From: Metabacillus flavus
GTDB taxonomy: Bacteria > Bacillota > Bacilli > Bacillales > Bacillaceae
NCBI RefSeq assembly: GCF_018283675.1
Contig: NZ_JAGVRK010000001.1
Span: 992,001-1,056,000 of the forward strand
Length of the DNA stretch: 64,000 nucleotides
Direction: 5' to 3'
Below, in pieces: positions 8,107-16,939 of the stretch (position 1 is the stretch's first letter; each line of letters opens with the position of its first letter). Position numbers and translations under genes: made by a program. The notes beneath the pieces are model-generated. The model did not search any database. It worked only from the letters and a program-made list of their open reading frames with translations, and was not told where the DNA came from.

Positions 8107-9198
8107 GTGCAGTTATCTTGGTTTACATACGAAAATTTGACGAAGCTTGGGATCAGTATTGCCATCCTTGTTTTGTTTTTGGTTCTTAGAAAGCTTTTCA
8201 CGAAATATATTTTTCATCTGATTATGAGAATAAGCAGGAGAACACCAACCGAATTCTTTACACATGTGCTGCTATCGTTTGAAAAACCGGTGAGATGGCT
8301 GTTTATGTCCGTTGGGATTTATCTTGCTATTATCTACTCTCCGTTTTTTAATGACAGCATGCAGATTGTCCATGAGGTATACAGATCTGCCATTGTTATC
8401 GTTGTTGCATGGGGACTGTACAATTTAACTGGTTCATCTTCCTTGTTTTTCAATAAGGTAAATTCGAGGTTTGATCTTGGTATTGATGATATTTTAGTTC
8501 CGTTTCTGTCTAAGCTTTTGCGGTTCGTCATTGTGGCGCTGAGCTTTAGCATTGTGGCTCAGGAATTCGATTACGATGTGAATGGTTTCGTCGCAGGACT
8601 CGGTCTCGGCGGTCTTGCCTTTGCGCTTGCAGCCAAGGATACAATCGGCAATTTCCTTGGAGGAATTGTGATCATTACGGAAAAGCCCTTTACAATCGGG
8701 GACTGGATTAAAGCTCCGAGTGTGGAAGGTGTCGTAGAAGACATCACCTTCCGCAGCACGAAAATCAGGACATTCCCGCAGGCGCTTGTAACCGTGCCAA
8801 ACTCAACTTTGGCAAATGAGCCAATTACAAACTGGACCAAAATGGGGAAAAGACAGATCAACTTTAAAGTAGGGGTTACCTATCATACGAACCAAAAGCA
8901 AATGAGTTTGAGCGTTAAAAGAATCGATCACATGCTTCAGGACCATGACGGCATCGATGATGAGTCCATCCAAGTTAGCTTTGACAGCTTCAGTGCAAGC
9001 AGCCTGGACATTTTGATAAACTGCTTTACAAAAACAACCCAATATGGGGAGCACTTGAAAATAAAGCAGGACATTAACTTGAGAATTATGAGTATATTGG
9101 AAGAGGAAGGCGTGCGTTTTGCTTTTCCAAGCCAGACCATTTACGTTGAACAAGCAGGAAACGGGGAAGCGAAAACTAAGGAAAAGCAATACTCATAA
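8107..9198 (+). CDS. Small-conductance mechanosensitive channel, MscS family
   Basis: This 363-aa membrane protein has three to four N-terminal hydrophobic helices. The MscS pore helix and beta-domain entry are 'FVAGLGLGGLAFALAAKDTIGNF', followed by 'GGIVIITEKPFTIGDWIKAP' and 'VEDITFRSTKIRTF' (residues about 160-220). It is predicted to open under membrane tension and release osmolytes on hypo-osmotic shock, like B. subtilis YhdY/YkuT-type channels. The start is GTG 8107 with AAAGGAGAG upstream. The gap to the sirtuin gene is 87 bases, so co-transcription is possible. Confidence 0.93.
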   Translation: MQLSWFTYENLTKLGISIAILVLFLVLRKLFTKYIFHLIMRISRRTPTEFFTHVLLSFEKPVRWLFMSVGIYLAIIYSPFFNDSMQIVHEVYRSAIVIVVAWGLYNLTGSSSLFFNKVNSRFDLGIDDILVPFLSKLLRFVIVALSFSIVAQEFDYDVNGFVAGLGLGGLAFALAAKDTIGNFLGGIVIITEKPFTIGDWIKAPSVEGVVEDITFRSTKIRTFPQALVTVPNSTLANEPITNWTKMGKRQINFKVGVTYHTNQKQMSLSVKRIDHMLQDHDGIDDESIQVSFDSFSASSLDILINCFTKTTQYGEHLKIKQDINLRIMSILEEEGVRFAFPSQTIYVEQAGNGEAKTKEKQYS

Positions 9199-9285
9199 TG
9201 CGGGAGGATTCCTCTCATTTATGCAGGTTATACTCGATTGGAGAATTTGCGGGAAAATCATACAGCATAGAGGCAGGTTTTCGCT

Positions 9286-10059
9286 TTGAACAATTCCATT
9301 CATCAATTAGTCAATTGGCTGGACGAAGCAAAGGTAATATCGGTAATGACGGGGGCAGGGATCAGCACGGAATCCGGCATCCCCGATTTTCGCTCATCCA
9401 AGGGATTGTGGACAGAAGACCTTTCACGGACGGAGGTTATGAGCCGGTCCTACTTTGAACGGCATCCTAAATCCTTTTGGAAGTACTTCAAAGACATTTT
9501 CCAAACGAAATTAAGCCCGGGCCACAAGCCGAATAAAGGCCATTTGTTCTTGAGAGAGTTAGAGGCCATGGGAAAAGAAGTTCATATTTTCACTCAGAAT
9601 GTCGATGGTCTTCACCAAAAAGCTGGAAGCTGTAACGTGTATAATATGCATGGCTCTATCCAGACCGCTGAATGCCCAAAATGCAAATCCGTCTATGGGC
9701 TCGATCATATTCATGAAAAAGAAGTGCCAAGATGCAGCTCCGTTTTAGCCAGCGGAAGTCCATGTGATTTTATTCTGAAGCCTGATGTCGTGCTTTTTGG
9801 CGACATGGTGCAGCACATGGAAGCGATCTATCATACGGTGGATCGATCCGAGCTTCTGCTGGTAATGGGAACTTCGCTTGAAGTCTATCCAGTCAATCAG
9901 ATCCCTAAGGATTTCAGGTACCGCGGCAATAAAAAGATGGTGCTTATTAACCGTGAACCGACCCGTCTGGATCATTTGTTTGACCTTGTGATCCATGCTT
10001 CAATAGGCGAAACCCTTGAACAGACAGAGGAGTGGATGAAGCAGGAAAAATTGGGATGA
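9286..10059 (+). CDS. NAD-dependent protein deacylase, Sir2 (sirtuin) family
   Basis: This 257-aa protein carries the sirtuin signatures: NAD-binding 'GAGISTESGIPDFRS' (residues 23-38), 'TQNVDGLHQKAG' (103-114), catalytic His122 in 'NMHGS', a zinc site starting with C130-x-x-C133 and completed by two later cysteines, and 'GTSLEVYP'. It removes acyl groups from lysines using NAD and releases nicotinamide. The start is TTG 9286 with only a weak AGAGGCAGG site upstream; no better in-frame start fits the family N-terminus. The nicotinamide it makes could feed the NAD salvage operon 6 kb downstream (inference). Confidence 0.95.
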   Translation: MNNSIHQLVNWLDEAKVISVMTGAGISTESGIPDFRSSKGLWTEDLSRTEVMSRSYFERHPKSFWKYFKDIFQTKLSPGHKPNKGHLFLRELEAMGKEVHIFTQNVDGLHQKAGSCNVYNMHGSIQTAECPKCKSVYGLDHIHEKEVPRCSSVLASGSPCDFILKPDVVLFGDMVQHMEAIYHTVDRSELLLVMGTSLEVYPVNQIPKDFRYRGNKKMVLINREPTRLDHLFDLVIHASIGETLEQTEEWMKQEKLG

Positions 10060-10121
10060 GTGAAGAATGCTCCTGAAATTGACAGTGTCAGCAAAGAATA
10101 TTTCCCTTTCCAAAAACGCAT

Positions 10122-10158
10122 AAAAATGCCCGGGATCTTACATCCCGGGCATTTTTTT
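10122..10158. terminator. Strong bidirectional terminator after the sirtuin gene
   Basis: A perfect stem AAAAATGCCCGGGAT/ATCCCGGGCATTTTT with a five-base loop and T-run. The A-run on the left makes it usable on both strands. The target duplication of the next element starts at its last T. Confidence 0.92.
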
Positions 10159-10165
10159 ATTTTAA

Positions 10166-10348
10166 GGCTCTGTTAAACTTGGCTGTTGATTTCCGTTGCA
10201 GGCGCTCGCTTTCCGCGGGGCGGGCGGTGAGCCTCCTCGCCGCTTTGCGCCTGCGGGGTCTCACCTGTCCCGCTGCTCCCACAGGAGTCTCGCGCCTTCC
10301 ACTCCAATCAACAGGTGTTAAAAATCAACATCAGGCTTTAACAGAGCC
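10166..10348 (+). mobile_element. MITE-like element, copy 2 (full length, 183 bp)
   Basis: Perfect 12-bp inverted ends GGCTCTGTTAAA/TTTAACAGAGCC, with a second TGTTGATT block inside each end. It is flanked by a perfect 8-bp duplication TATTTTAA (10158-10165 and 10349-10356). The interior is GC-rich and palindromic, with no gene. The last base of the element plus 'TA' of the duplication form the TAG stop codon of the deacetylase gene read from the other strand. Confidence 0.93.
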
Positions 10349-11187
10349 TATTTTAAATGAACTGGTTCCATGCTCTCTTTAATAACATCAAAAGTGTACC
10401 CGCGTTTTTTCAGCTCAGGAAGGAGCTGACTGAGAGCTTCCGGTGAAGGAACCCGGTCGTGCATTAAGATTACAATGGGCTCGTCTGGAAAATCGTGATG
10501 GTGCTTTTCTACTTGATTAAGAACATCTGTTACGTATTCAGGCTTGTTGAACTTCCAGTCAAAGCTGTCGACATTCCAGTCCCAATATTGAAAGCCCGAT
10601 GCATAAAGCGCCTGCTGTTCGGGCTCTGAAAGGTTTGGCACGCTTCCATAAGGAGTGCGGACAAGGCTTGTTGAGACACCTGTTAATTTTTTAAGTGTGT
10701 CCCTTGATTTGCTCATTTCTCCTACGACAGATTCGGGATTGGCATAAAAGACCTTCGGCTTGTGTGAGACTCCGTGCAGTCCTGCAGCATTCCCTGTTTG
10801 AACAATGCGTTTGACCTCTTCCGCATGCTTAACCATATTAGGCTCGAGCATGAAGAATGTGGCTGGTGCGTCATATTTTCCTAGTACATCCAGAATCTCA
10901 TCGGTGGCATAGGAGGGACCGTCATCAAACGTTAAAAATACCGTTTTTCCCCTGATTTGCTGCTTCGGCTCCGGGGGGTTTGGAATCATTGATTTTGGCG
11001 GATCCGCCTTCATAAATTCTTCCCTGCCTCCATGGCTGAGCGTTCCAATTTCCTGGCTTTTCACCTTAGCTTTGACTGGTTTGTGGAAATCTGTTCCCAT
11101 CCAAAGCGACACGAGAACCAGGCCTAATACTGCGAGTACACTTGTTTTTATCCATAAGTACTTTGACGTCGGCTGTCTTTTTTCCAC
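10348..11187 (-). CDS. Membrane-anchored polysaccharide (NodB-type) deacetylase
   Basis: This 279-aa protein has an N-terminal signal anchor (residues about 10-28) followed by an extracytoplasmic NodB domain. Motifs are 'TFDDGPS' (catalytic base and metal Asp), 'HGVSH' (two metal His), 'RTPYGSVP', 'WDWNVDSFDW' and 'ILMHD'. It should deacetylate peptidoglycan or another GlcNAc polymer at the cell surface, as PdaC-like and YheN-like Bacillus enzymes do. The stop codon is made by the edge of a MITE, so the last residues may differ from the ancestral protein. It lacks an extra N-terminal PdaC-type domain. Confidence 0.92.
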   Translation of the reverse strand: MEKRQPTSKYLWIKTSVLAVLGLVLVSLWMGTDFHKPVKAKVKSQEIGTLSHGGREEFMKADPPKSMIPNPPEPKQQIRGKTVFLTFDDGPSYATDEILDVLGKYDAPATFFMLEPNMVKHAEEVKRIVQTGNAAGLHGVSHKPKVFYANPESVVGEMSKSRDTLKKLTGVSTSLVRTPYGSVPNLSEPEQQALYASGFQYWDWNVDSFDWKFNKPEYVTDVLNQVEKHHHDFPDEPIVILMHDRVPSPEALSQLLPELKKRGYTFDVIKESMEPVHLK

Positions 11188-11361
11188 ATGACCCTCTCCC
11201 CCATGACCTATAGATATGTATCCTTATAGTAGTGTAACGAATATTGGAAGCTGTTTTGTTACAGAAAAGTAACAATTTACCGACTATTATGTAATGAAGT
11301 GTAATGAATGCGCTTCAGGTGTGATGTCTAAAATATGGATGGAGAAAATTCTGTAATTATA

Positions 11362-11425
11362 TTGACGGCTTCCTGGAAAAGCGGGTATATTATGTTTATG
11401 AGTTTAACTGTTTAAGTTTTTAAAC
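11362..11425 (+). promoter_or_regulatory. Promoter of SDR-arsR unit with palindromic operator
   Basis: TTGACG (11362-11367), an 18-base spacer and TATATT (11386-11391) form a likely sigma-A promoter. A 6-4-6 palindrome GTTTAAGTTTTTAAAC lies at 11410-11425, just past the expected start site and before the AGGAGG of the SDR gene. A 14/16 match to it lies after arsR at 12617-12632. Confidence 0.6.
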
Positions 11426-11451
11426 AAACAATCAAATGGGAGGAATCATTT

Positions 11452-12234
11452 ATGGAATCAACAGGTTATGTACTGATCACAGGTGCCTCAGGCGGAATTG
11501 GAATGGAACTTGCTAAAATTGCAGCTGGAAAGGGGTATTCACTTATCCTCGCAGCAAGAAATGAGAAAAAACTGCTGGAGCTGAAGGCGGACCTTGAGAA
11601 AAAGCACGGTATTTCAGTTGTGGTCCATCAGGCAGATTTATCAAAACCTGAGGAAATAACGAAGATGGCAGAAGAATTTAAAATAAAAAACCTAAAGGTA
11701 TCCTATTTGATCAATAACGCAGGGTTTGGTTTGTTTGGTGAATTTATTGAAACAGATCTCATGGATGAATTGAATATGATTGATTTAAATGTCCGTTCCC
11801 TGACGCACCTTACAAAACTGTTTCTTCCGGATATGGCAGAGCGTAATGAGGGAGGCATCCTTAACATTGCTTCAACTGCAGCCTTCCAGCCTGGTCCCTT
11901 AATGGCTGTTTATTATGCAACCAAAGCGTACGTCCTTTCTTTCACAGAGGCTCTTGAAAATGAACTGAAGGATACAAATATCCGTGTATCTGCTCTCTGC
12001 CCGGGTCCTACCGATACCGGCTTTTCAGAAAGAGCTGACCTCGGCAAATCCAAGCTTTTCAAGAACGGTGTCATGCGTGCTGATCAAGCTGCACAAGCAG
12101 GATTTGATGGTTGGATGAAAGGGAAAACGGTCATCGTTCCAGGACTTCAAAACAAAATTCTCGCTGGATCTGTCCGTTTCATGCCGAGAAAAATGATCAC
12201 CACCATTGTGAGGAGCGTGCAGGGCAAAAACTAA
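11452..12234 (+). CDS. Short-chain dehydrogenase/reductase
   Basis: This 260-aa classical SDR has the cofactor loop 'TGASGGIG' (residues 10-17), 'NNAGFG' near 90 and the catalytic 'YYATKAY' (Y-x-x-x-K) near 159. The basic residues after the second strand ('AARNEKK') favour NADP(H). It resembles the DltE/YqjQ-type SDRs of unknown substrate. It is followed 51 bases later by an ArsR regulator on the same strand, which probably controls it. Confidence 0.9.
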   Translation: MESTGYVLITGASGGIGMELAKIAAGKGYSLILAARNEKKLLELKADLEKKHGISVVVHQADLSKPEEITKMAEEFKIKNLKVSYLINNAGFGLFGEFIETDLMDELNMIDLNVRSLTHLTKLFLPDMAERNEGGILNIASTAAFQPGPLMAVYYATKAYVLSFTEALENELKDTNIRVSALCPGPTDTGFSERADLGKSKLFKNGVMRADQAAQAGFDGWMKGKTVIVPGLQNKILAGSVRFMPRKMITTIVRSVQGKN

Positions 12235-12285
12235 AGGGAAAATAGTGTATAATGGATGTACTTGAATTAGGAAAGGCTGATAATT

Positions 12286-12591
12286 ATGTCAGAACCCGTT
12301 TTAGATATTTTTCGCTCTTGCACGCCTATTTTTCAGGCACTTGGCGATGCAGCCAGACAGGATATCATCTTGCTGCTTGCGAAGCATGACACCTTAACCG
12401 TTAATCAAATTGCTGAGCAATCCCATCTTTCGCGTCCTGCTATTTCCCATCATTTAAAAGTACTGAGGGACAACCAGCTTGTGGCGATTGAACAAAAAGG
12501 AACTCAGCGCTATTATTCATTATCTCTCGATCAGTCTGTAGACCTGTTAAAACAGCTGATATCAAAAATAGAAGAAGAGTGTGATCTTTAA
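12286..12591 (+). CDS. ArsR family winged-helix repressor
   Basis: This 101-aa protein is a single winged helix with 'LGDAARQDIILLLAKHD...VNQIAEQSHLSRPAISHHLKVLRDNQLV' covering helices 2-5 (recognition helix SRPAISHHLKVL). It has one cysteine, in the N-terminal 'FRSCTPIFQALGDAARQ', and no Cys-x-Cys metal site, so a metal sensor of the ArsR/SmtB type is unlikely. A -10-like TATAAT sits just after the SDR stop at about 12249, so it may also have its own promoter. Two related palindromes flank the SDR-arsR unit. Confidence 0.9.
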   Translation: MSEPVLDIFRSCTPIFQALGDAARQDIILLLAKHDTLTVNQIAEQSHLSRPAISHHLKVLRDNQLVAIEQKGTQRYYSLSLDQSVDLLKQLISKIEEECDL

Positions 12592-12616
12592 ATCGAAGAT
12601 CAGCTTCGGTCTAAAT

Positions 12617-12632
12617 GTTTATGTATTTAAAC
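12617..12632. promoter_or_regulatory. Second GTTTA...TAAAC palindrome, candidate ArsR site
   Basis: GTTTATGTATTTAAAC matches the 11410-11425 site at 14 of 16 positions and has the same length. It lies between arsR and the aldehyde dehydrogenase gene, so the same regulator may act on both units. Confidence 0.5.
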
Positions 12633-12673
12633 GTTTGAACTATAGAACAAAAAGAGAGAAGTAGGAATCCAGG

Positions 12674-12826
12674 GTGTCGCGGGATAATTGGCCGCCGCAC
12701 ACATTAGCTGAGTGGCAGCGGATTGATCCACACAAATTATTCAAAGGTAATTCTATAAGAATTGGTTTTTTACACGCTGAAGCATTCCTGCGAACATTAT
12801 TTTGGTTTTTTAAAAGGCTTTGTTAA
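12674..12826 (+). other. Doubtful 50-codon ORF ending inside a MITE
   Basis: An open frame from GTG 12674 reads a Trp- and His-rich peptide (begins MSRDNWPPHTLAEWQRIDPH). It stops at TAA 12824-12826, inside the left end of the MITE at 12816. Only a weak AGGAA lies upstream. If the 105 bases of element plus one duplication copy are removed, the frame would run on into the aldehyde dehydrogenase. It could be a broken gene end or chance. Confidence 0.25.
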
Positions 12827-12912
12827 AGCATTATGTTGATTTATTAACACCTGTTGATTGGAGTGGAAAGCGAACGCCTGCAGCGGAAATCAGCAGCCAA
12901 GTTTAACTGAGC
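12816..12912 (-). mobile_element. MITE-like element, copy 3 (internal-deletion form, about 97 bp)
   Basis: In opposite orientation to copies 1, 2 and 5, with ends GGCTTTGTTAAAGC and GTTTAACTGAGC. The flanking 8-mers TTTTAAAA (12808-12815 and 12913-12920) match if the element ends at 12912. The GC-rich core is missing, as in the copy at 29165. It lies just before the RBS of the aldehyde dehydrogenase and may alter its leader. Confidence 0.8.
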
Positions 12913-12940
12913 TTTTAAAAAAGGAAGGAGACGGACCATC

Positions 12941-14326
12941 ATGATTGACACAAAGCTTGATGAAATCCAACAAATTATCAAGGAGCAGCAAACGTATTTT
13001 GCTGCTCAAAAAACAAAAAATATTTCTTTCCGGATGGAACAGCTGAAGAAGCTAAAGAACGGAGTGAAAAAACACGAACAAGCGATTGCAGAGGCATTGG
13101 CACTGGATTTGAATAAATCCGAGCTTGAAGCTTACTCGACGGAAATCGGTATTCTATATGAAGAGATAAATTTTACGTTAAAGCGTTTAAGGAATTGGGC
13201 TAAGCCTAAAAAGGTGCGTACGGCATTGACTCACACGGGTTCAAGAGGGTATGTCATTCAGGAGCCCTTTGGAGCAGTGCTAATTATTGCACCATGGAAC
13301 TATCCTTTTCAGCTCGCTTTATCTCCCCTAGTCGGAGCAATCGCAGCAGGGAACACAGCGGTTATTAAGCCTTCAGAGCTAACGCCAAACGTCTCGGCGC
13401 TGATAAAGAAGATTCTTCAGGAACAATACCCAGCCTCCTACATTGCAGCCGCTGAAGGAGGGGTAGCTACCAGTCAAGCCCTTCTGGAACAGCCATTCGA
13501 TTACATCTTCTTCACGGGAAGCGTCCCAGTCGGAAAAGTAGTGATGGAAGCAGCAGCCAAGCACCTTACCCCCGTCACACTTGAATTAGGCGGGAAAAGT
13601 CCAACGATTGTAGATGAGCATGCCAATATTAAACTTGCAGCTAAACGAATTGTATTCGGTAAATTTACGAACGCTGGACAAACATGTATTGCTCCGGATT
13701 ATCTGCTTGTACAAAAAAAAGTAAAACAAGAGCTGCTCGATGCAATGAAGGATGCAATAAATGAGTTTTTTGGAGATAAACCTTTGGAAAGCAGCAGGTA
13801 TTCAAAAATTGTGAACGATCGCCATTACAGCAGACTCACTCGTTATCTAAATGATGGAGAAATCCTTTTTGGAGGAACGCGAGCTGATGAAACCCACCGG
13901 ATTGCACCAACACTGCTCGATCAGGTGGATCCAGATTCACCAGTAATGACTGAAGAAATTTTCGGACCGATTTTTCCTGTAATGGAATATGACACTCTGG
14001 ATGAAGCCATTGAATTCGTGAATTCCCGACCAAAGCCGCTCGCTCTCTATTTATTTACAGAAAGCAAAGAGACGGAGGCTGAAGTGACAAACCTTATTTC
14101 TTTTGGCGGGGGATGCATCAATGATACCCTCATGCACATAGCAACTCCCTACCTCCCATTTGGGGGAGTCGGTGAAAGCGGGATGGGAAGCTATCACGGG
14201 AAATACAGCTTTGAAACCTTTTCCCATGCTAAGAGCGTGCTGAAGCAGACGACAAAATTTGACTTTTCCTTCCGATACCCTTCAGCAAAGAACGGTCTTA
14301 AATTAGTAAAAAGATTATTAAAGTAA
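12941..14326 (+). CDS. NAD(P)-dependent aldehyde dehydrogenase, YwdH-like class 3
   Basis: This 461-aa protein is short like class 3 fatty-aldehyde dehydrogenases and B. subtilis YwdH. Motifs are '[10 protein letters not shown]' (residues about 110-119), 'FTGSVPVGK', the general base Glu in 'LELGGKSP' and the catalytic Cys in '[11 protein letters not shown]'. It oxidises aldehydes to acids. AAGGAAGGAG lies about 11 bases before ATG 12941. A MITE sits directly upstream, so its original promoter region was disrupted or lies beyond the element. The adjoining ArsR-site palindrome suggests shared control with the SDR. Confidence 0.93.
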   Translation: MIDTKLDEIQQIIKEQQTYFAAQKTKNISFRMEQLKKLKNGVKKHEQAIAEALALDLNKSELEAYSTEIGILYEEINFTLKRLRNWAKPKKVRTALTHTGSRGYVIQEPFGAVLIIAPWNYPFQLALSPLVGAIAAGNTAVIKPSELTPNVSALIKKILQEQYPASYIAAAEGGVATSQALLEQPFDYIFFTGSVPVGKVVMEAAAKHLTPVTLELGGKSPTIVDEHANIKLAAKRIVFGKFTNAGQTCIAPDYLLVQKKVKQELLDAMKDAINEFFGDKPLESSRYSKIVNDRHYSRLTRYLNDGEILFGGTRADETHRIAPTLLDQVDPDSPVMTEEIFGPIFPVMEYDTLDEAIEFVNSRPKPLALYLFTESKETEAEVTNLISFGGGCINDTLMHIATPYLPFGGVGESGMGSYHGKYSFETFSHAKSVLKQTTKFDFSFRYPSAKNGLKLVKRLLK

Positions 14327-14342
14327 AGAAGCGGGCAGTTCC

Positions 14343-14365
14343 ACTAGGGGGGCTGTCCTAGTTTT
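14343..14365 (+). terminator. Weak intrinsic terminator after aldehyde dehydrogenase
   Basis: Stem ACTAGG/CCTAGT with an 8-base loop followed by TTTT. Confidence 0.5.
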
Positions 14366-14476
14366 GTCGAAAAATAATAGGGAACCCAGCACATTGAGAT
14401 TACAGGTATAGGCCTTTATTCCGATATATTCAGTAATAGAATCTAGGAATTCGTTACATGCATAGGAGGAATATCA

Positions 14477-15985
14477 TTGAACGCATCGAAAAACAGGCTT
14501 ATGCTGTGGGTCTCCGCAGTGTGCATTGCCGTAGCCTGCGGTATACAAGTTATCCATCGCTTTTTTCCAATGCACATGCATATGGAGCATACAGGCAGCG
14601 ATTCACTGATTCTAATCGCTGCAATCATCCTTCCGGTCCTCTTATTGATTGCTGCTGTTTTCTTTTATAAGAAAGACACAAGTCATCGGCTTGTTCCGCT
14701 CTTAATTGTACTGACTTTAACTTTTTCAAGCATCGCTATGATCGTTTCCGGAGAGGGGATGGTTGTGTACCACTTTTCGATCTTTCTGGTCGTAGCGCTT
14801 GCTGCCTATTATGACAGTATCAAATTGATTTCGGTAATGACTGTGCTTTTTGCCATTCCTCACCTGATCGCTATGTTTGCCTTTACAGGTTTGTTTTTTG
14901 GAGATCACGATTATACATGGTTTATGTTCTTCATACATGCGTTCTATCTCGTTCTAACCTCAGGGGGAATTTCTTGGCAAATCTACTCGAAGAATAAATA
15001 CACCCGTGAGCTGCTTCAGAAAAATGAATGGCAAAAGCAATCTTTAGATCGCCTCACAGAAGAACTGGCTTCTACCGCTCGCCGCATTGTTGAAAATGTG
15101 GACAGGCTGACTGAGCATGGTGAAATGAGCAGCCTGGTAAGCCGCCAAATCAAAGATTCAGCCTCTGAAGTAGCAGCGGGTACGGTAAGCCAAGTGGAAG
15201 AGGCAAAGCAGAGTGAAGAAAAAATGCTCGATATGCAAAATGGCGCGGTGAAAATCTCAAGTGCGGCTGCCGGGATACGGGAATTGTCCTTTAACGCTAA
15301 TAAACTAGTGAACGCAGGGAAAGGATCCCTAGAAGATACAGAGCGTCAAATGGAAAACATTCATGAAACGTTTGGTACGCTGGCCCGCTCCATTCAGGCC
15401 CTTCAAGGTCAATCCAAGCAGATTGGGGGCATTGTTTCAGAAATAGCTTCCATTGCTGATCAGACCAACCTGCTGGCATTAAATGCTGCGATCGAAGCCG
15501 CCAGAGCAGGAGAAGCAGGAAAAGGATTTGCCGTGGTGGCGGATGAGGTCCGGAAGCTTGCAGGAAAGTCAAACGAATCCACTGAAAAAATAAGCCATCT
15601 TATTGAAGCAATTCAAAACGATATCCAACAGGTGACCGAAGAAATGAATGCCGGTTCAGTTGTTGTCCAGGAAGGTTTGCTCAAAGTCGAAACGACTGCC
15701 GCAGCCTTTGAACAAATCAACGCTGCCTCCAATGATGTTGCTGCAGGCACAGACCGGGTGGCAGAGGAAGTAACCCGTTTCCTTCAAACCATTACCGAAG
15801 TAAGCGACTCCATTTCCAGCATGTCATCCGCTCTGCAGCTAAGCAAAAAGGCAAGCGGCGAAATGATCACAAGCATGGAAAGCCAATCAGAAGCGGTTCA
15901 TCATCTTGGAACCATAATTCAATCCCTGGGAGAGCTCACCGTAAACCTGAATGGATTGGTCGCATCGCTTGGGGAGAATAAGTAG
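14477..15985 (+). CDS. Methyl-accepting chemotaxis protein with multi-helix membrane sensor
   Basis: This 502-aa protein has about six hydrophobic helices in residues 10-175 with very short loops, no large extracellular ligand domain and no clear HAMP domain. A long coiled coil follows, with the conserved signalling hairpin '[37 protein letters not shown]' region near residues 330-365. It should couple a membrane-embedded stimulus (redox, proton motive force or a lipophilic ligand) to CheA/CheW. The start is TTG 14477 with AGGAGGA at 14464-14470. It is monocistronic, ended by a strong terminator. Confidence 0.93.
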   Translation: MNASKNRLMLWVSAVCIAVACGIQVIHRFFPMHMHMEHTGSDSLILIAAIILPVLLLIAAVFFYKKDTSHRLVPLLIVLTLTFSSIAMIVSGEGMVVYHFSIFLVVALAAYYDSIKLISVMTVLFAIPHLIAMFAFTGLFFGDHDYTWFMFFIHAFYLVLTSGGISWQIYSKNKYTRELLQKNEWQKQSLDRLTEELASTARRIVENVDRLTEHGEMSSLVSRQIKDSASEVAAGTVSQVEEAKQSEEKMLDMQNGAVKISSAAAGIRELSFNANKLVNAGKGSLEDTERQMENIHETFGTLARSIQALQGQSKQIGGIVSEIASIADQTNLLALNAAIEAARAGEAGKGFAVVADEVRKLAGKSNESTEKISHLIEAIQNDIQQVTEEMNAGSVVVQEGLLKVETTAAAFEQINAASNDVAAGTDRVAEEVTRFLQTITEVSDSISSMSSALQLSKKASGEMITSMESQSEAVHHLGTIIQSLGELTVNLNGLVASLGENK

Positions 15986-15992
15986 AAGAGTG

Positions 15993-16017
15993 AAAAGCAG
16001 CCGGTGGCTGCTTTTTT
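15993..16017 (+). terminator. Intrinsic terminator of the chemoreceptor gene
   Basis: AAAAGCAGCC/GGCTGCTTTT with a 3-base loop and T-run. Confidence 0.9.
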
Positions 16018-16078
16018 GATTGTAATGAAAATATAATAGACGAAAAGAAAAAATCTGAATATCCAGCTTCCATCTTAG

Positions 16079-16123
16079 TTGACTTCCCAAACTTCATATA
16101 ATACAATTAACAAAATGTTAATT
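16079..16123 (+). promoter_or_regulatory. NAD salvage operon promoter with perfect palindromic operator
   Basis: TTGACT (16079-16084), a 17-base spacer and TACAAT (16102-16107). A perfect 8-3-8 palindrome AATTAACAAAATGTTAATT spans 16105-16123, covering the -10 end and the start site. This is the classic place for a repressor, and the first gene encodes an NrtR-like regulator. Confidence 0.72.
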
Positions 16124-16140
16124 AAAAAGTAGGTGATCGA

Positions 16141-16920
16141 TTGAGTGACATAAATCAAGAGGCCTTAAAAAATTACGATTCCAGCAAGTATCGGACACCC
16201 GATGGATACACGTCAGACATCGCCGTATTTACGATTCATTCAGAGAAGCGGGAGCATAAGCCGCCAATTGTAAGCATGATGCTAATGCTGATTCAGAGAT
16301 CAGAAATCACTGCAGAGGGCACCCCGAATATTGAGGGCGGAAAATGGGCTCTTCCGGGAGGATTTGTTCAGCCGGATGAAACAGCACTTGAAGCCGCACA
16401 CCGGGAGCTTTTAGAGGAAACCGGGGTAAGAGGTATTCATATGAAGCATTACGGTGTATATGACCGTCCTGGAAGGGATCCGCGCGGATGGATTTTATCC
16501 AATGCCCATTATGCGATTGTTCCTGAGGATGTGCTGAACGGACGAAAGGCAAGTGATGATGCGGAGGATGTACAGCTTTTCCGCTTGGCAGACTTAAAGT
16601 CAATTCATCTTGCTTTTGATCATGAGGAGTTAATTTCCGATGCCATTCGCGAAATCCGTTCAGATCTGCTTCAGACGACGGCAGCGAAGAATTTTTTGCC
16701 TGAGGAATTTACCTATTCGGAGCTGCAGGCAGTGCTTCTAACGGTAACCGATGACCCCGCCATTAAAAGCGAGCAGTCATTTGCCAGGAAAATAAAGACA
16801 CTTCCTTTCATACAGGAAGCAGAGGGGAAGACAACAGCCAGAACCTCAAAAAAGCCTGCTAAGCTGTACCGTTTTGTAGAAATGGATATCATAAAGCCAA
16901 TCTATACGGCACGCTACTAA
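16141..16920 (+). CDS. nrtR: NrtR-like Nudix transcriptional regulator of NAD metabolism
   Basis: This 259-aa protein has an N-terminal Nudix domain with an intact Nudix box: 'GFVQPDE' at 74-80, then R88-E89-L and E92-E93-T-G. A C-terminal winged-helix-like region begins with 'FLPEEFTYSELQAVL' (about 185-199) and ends 'KPAKLYRFVEMD'. That is the layout of NrtR, which binds ADP-ribose and represses NAD biosynthesis genes. The intact box means it may also hydrolyse ADP-ribose or a related compound. The start is TTG 16141 with AGGTGA upstream. The four genes behind it are all NAD salvage enzymes. A plain Nudix hydrolase is the alternative, but the C-terminal domain argues against that. Confidence 0.85.
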   Translation: MSDINQEALKNYDSSKYRTPDGYTSDIAVFTIHSEKREHKPPIVSMMLMLIQRSEITAEGTPNIEGGKWALPGGFVQPDETALEAAHRELLEETGVRGIHMKHYGVYDRPGRDPRGWILSNAHYAIVPEDVLNGRKASDDAEDVQLFRLADLKSIHLAFDHEELISDAIREIRSDLLQTTAAKNFLPEEFTYSELQAVLLTVTDDPAIKSEQSFARKIKTLPFIQEAEGKTTARTSKKPAKLYRFVEMDIIKPIYTARY

Positions 16921-16939
16921 GTAAACAGGGGGAATGGGC

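Noticed and set aside
9198-9458. 86-codon frame between mscS and the sirtuin gene
   Set aside because: It runs out of frame through the highly conserved sirtuin N-terminus and has no recognisable domain.
10179-10382. ORFs inside the MITE copies (also about 39334-39699)
   Set aside because: They are Arg/Pro-rich readings of the GC-rich core, share no ribosome site and are not constrained between copies.
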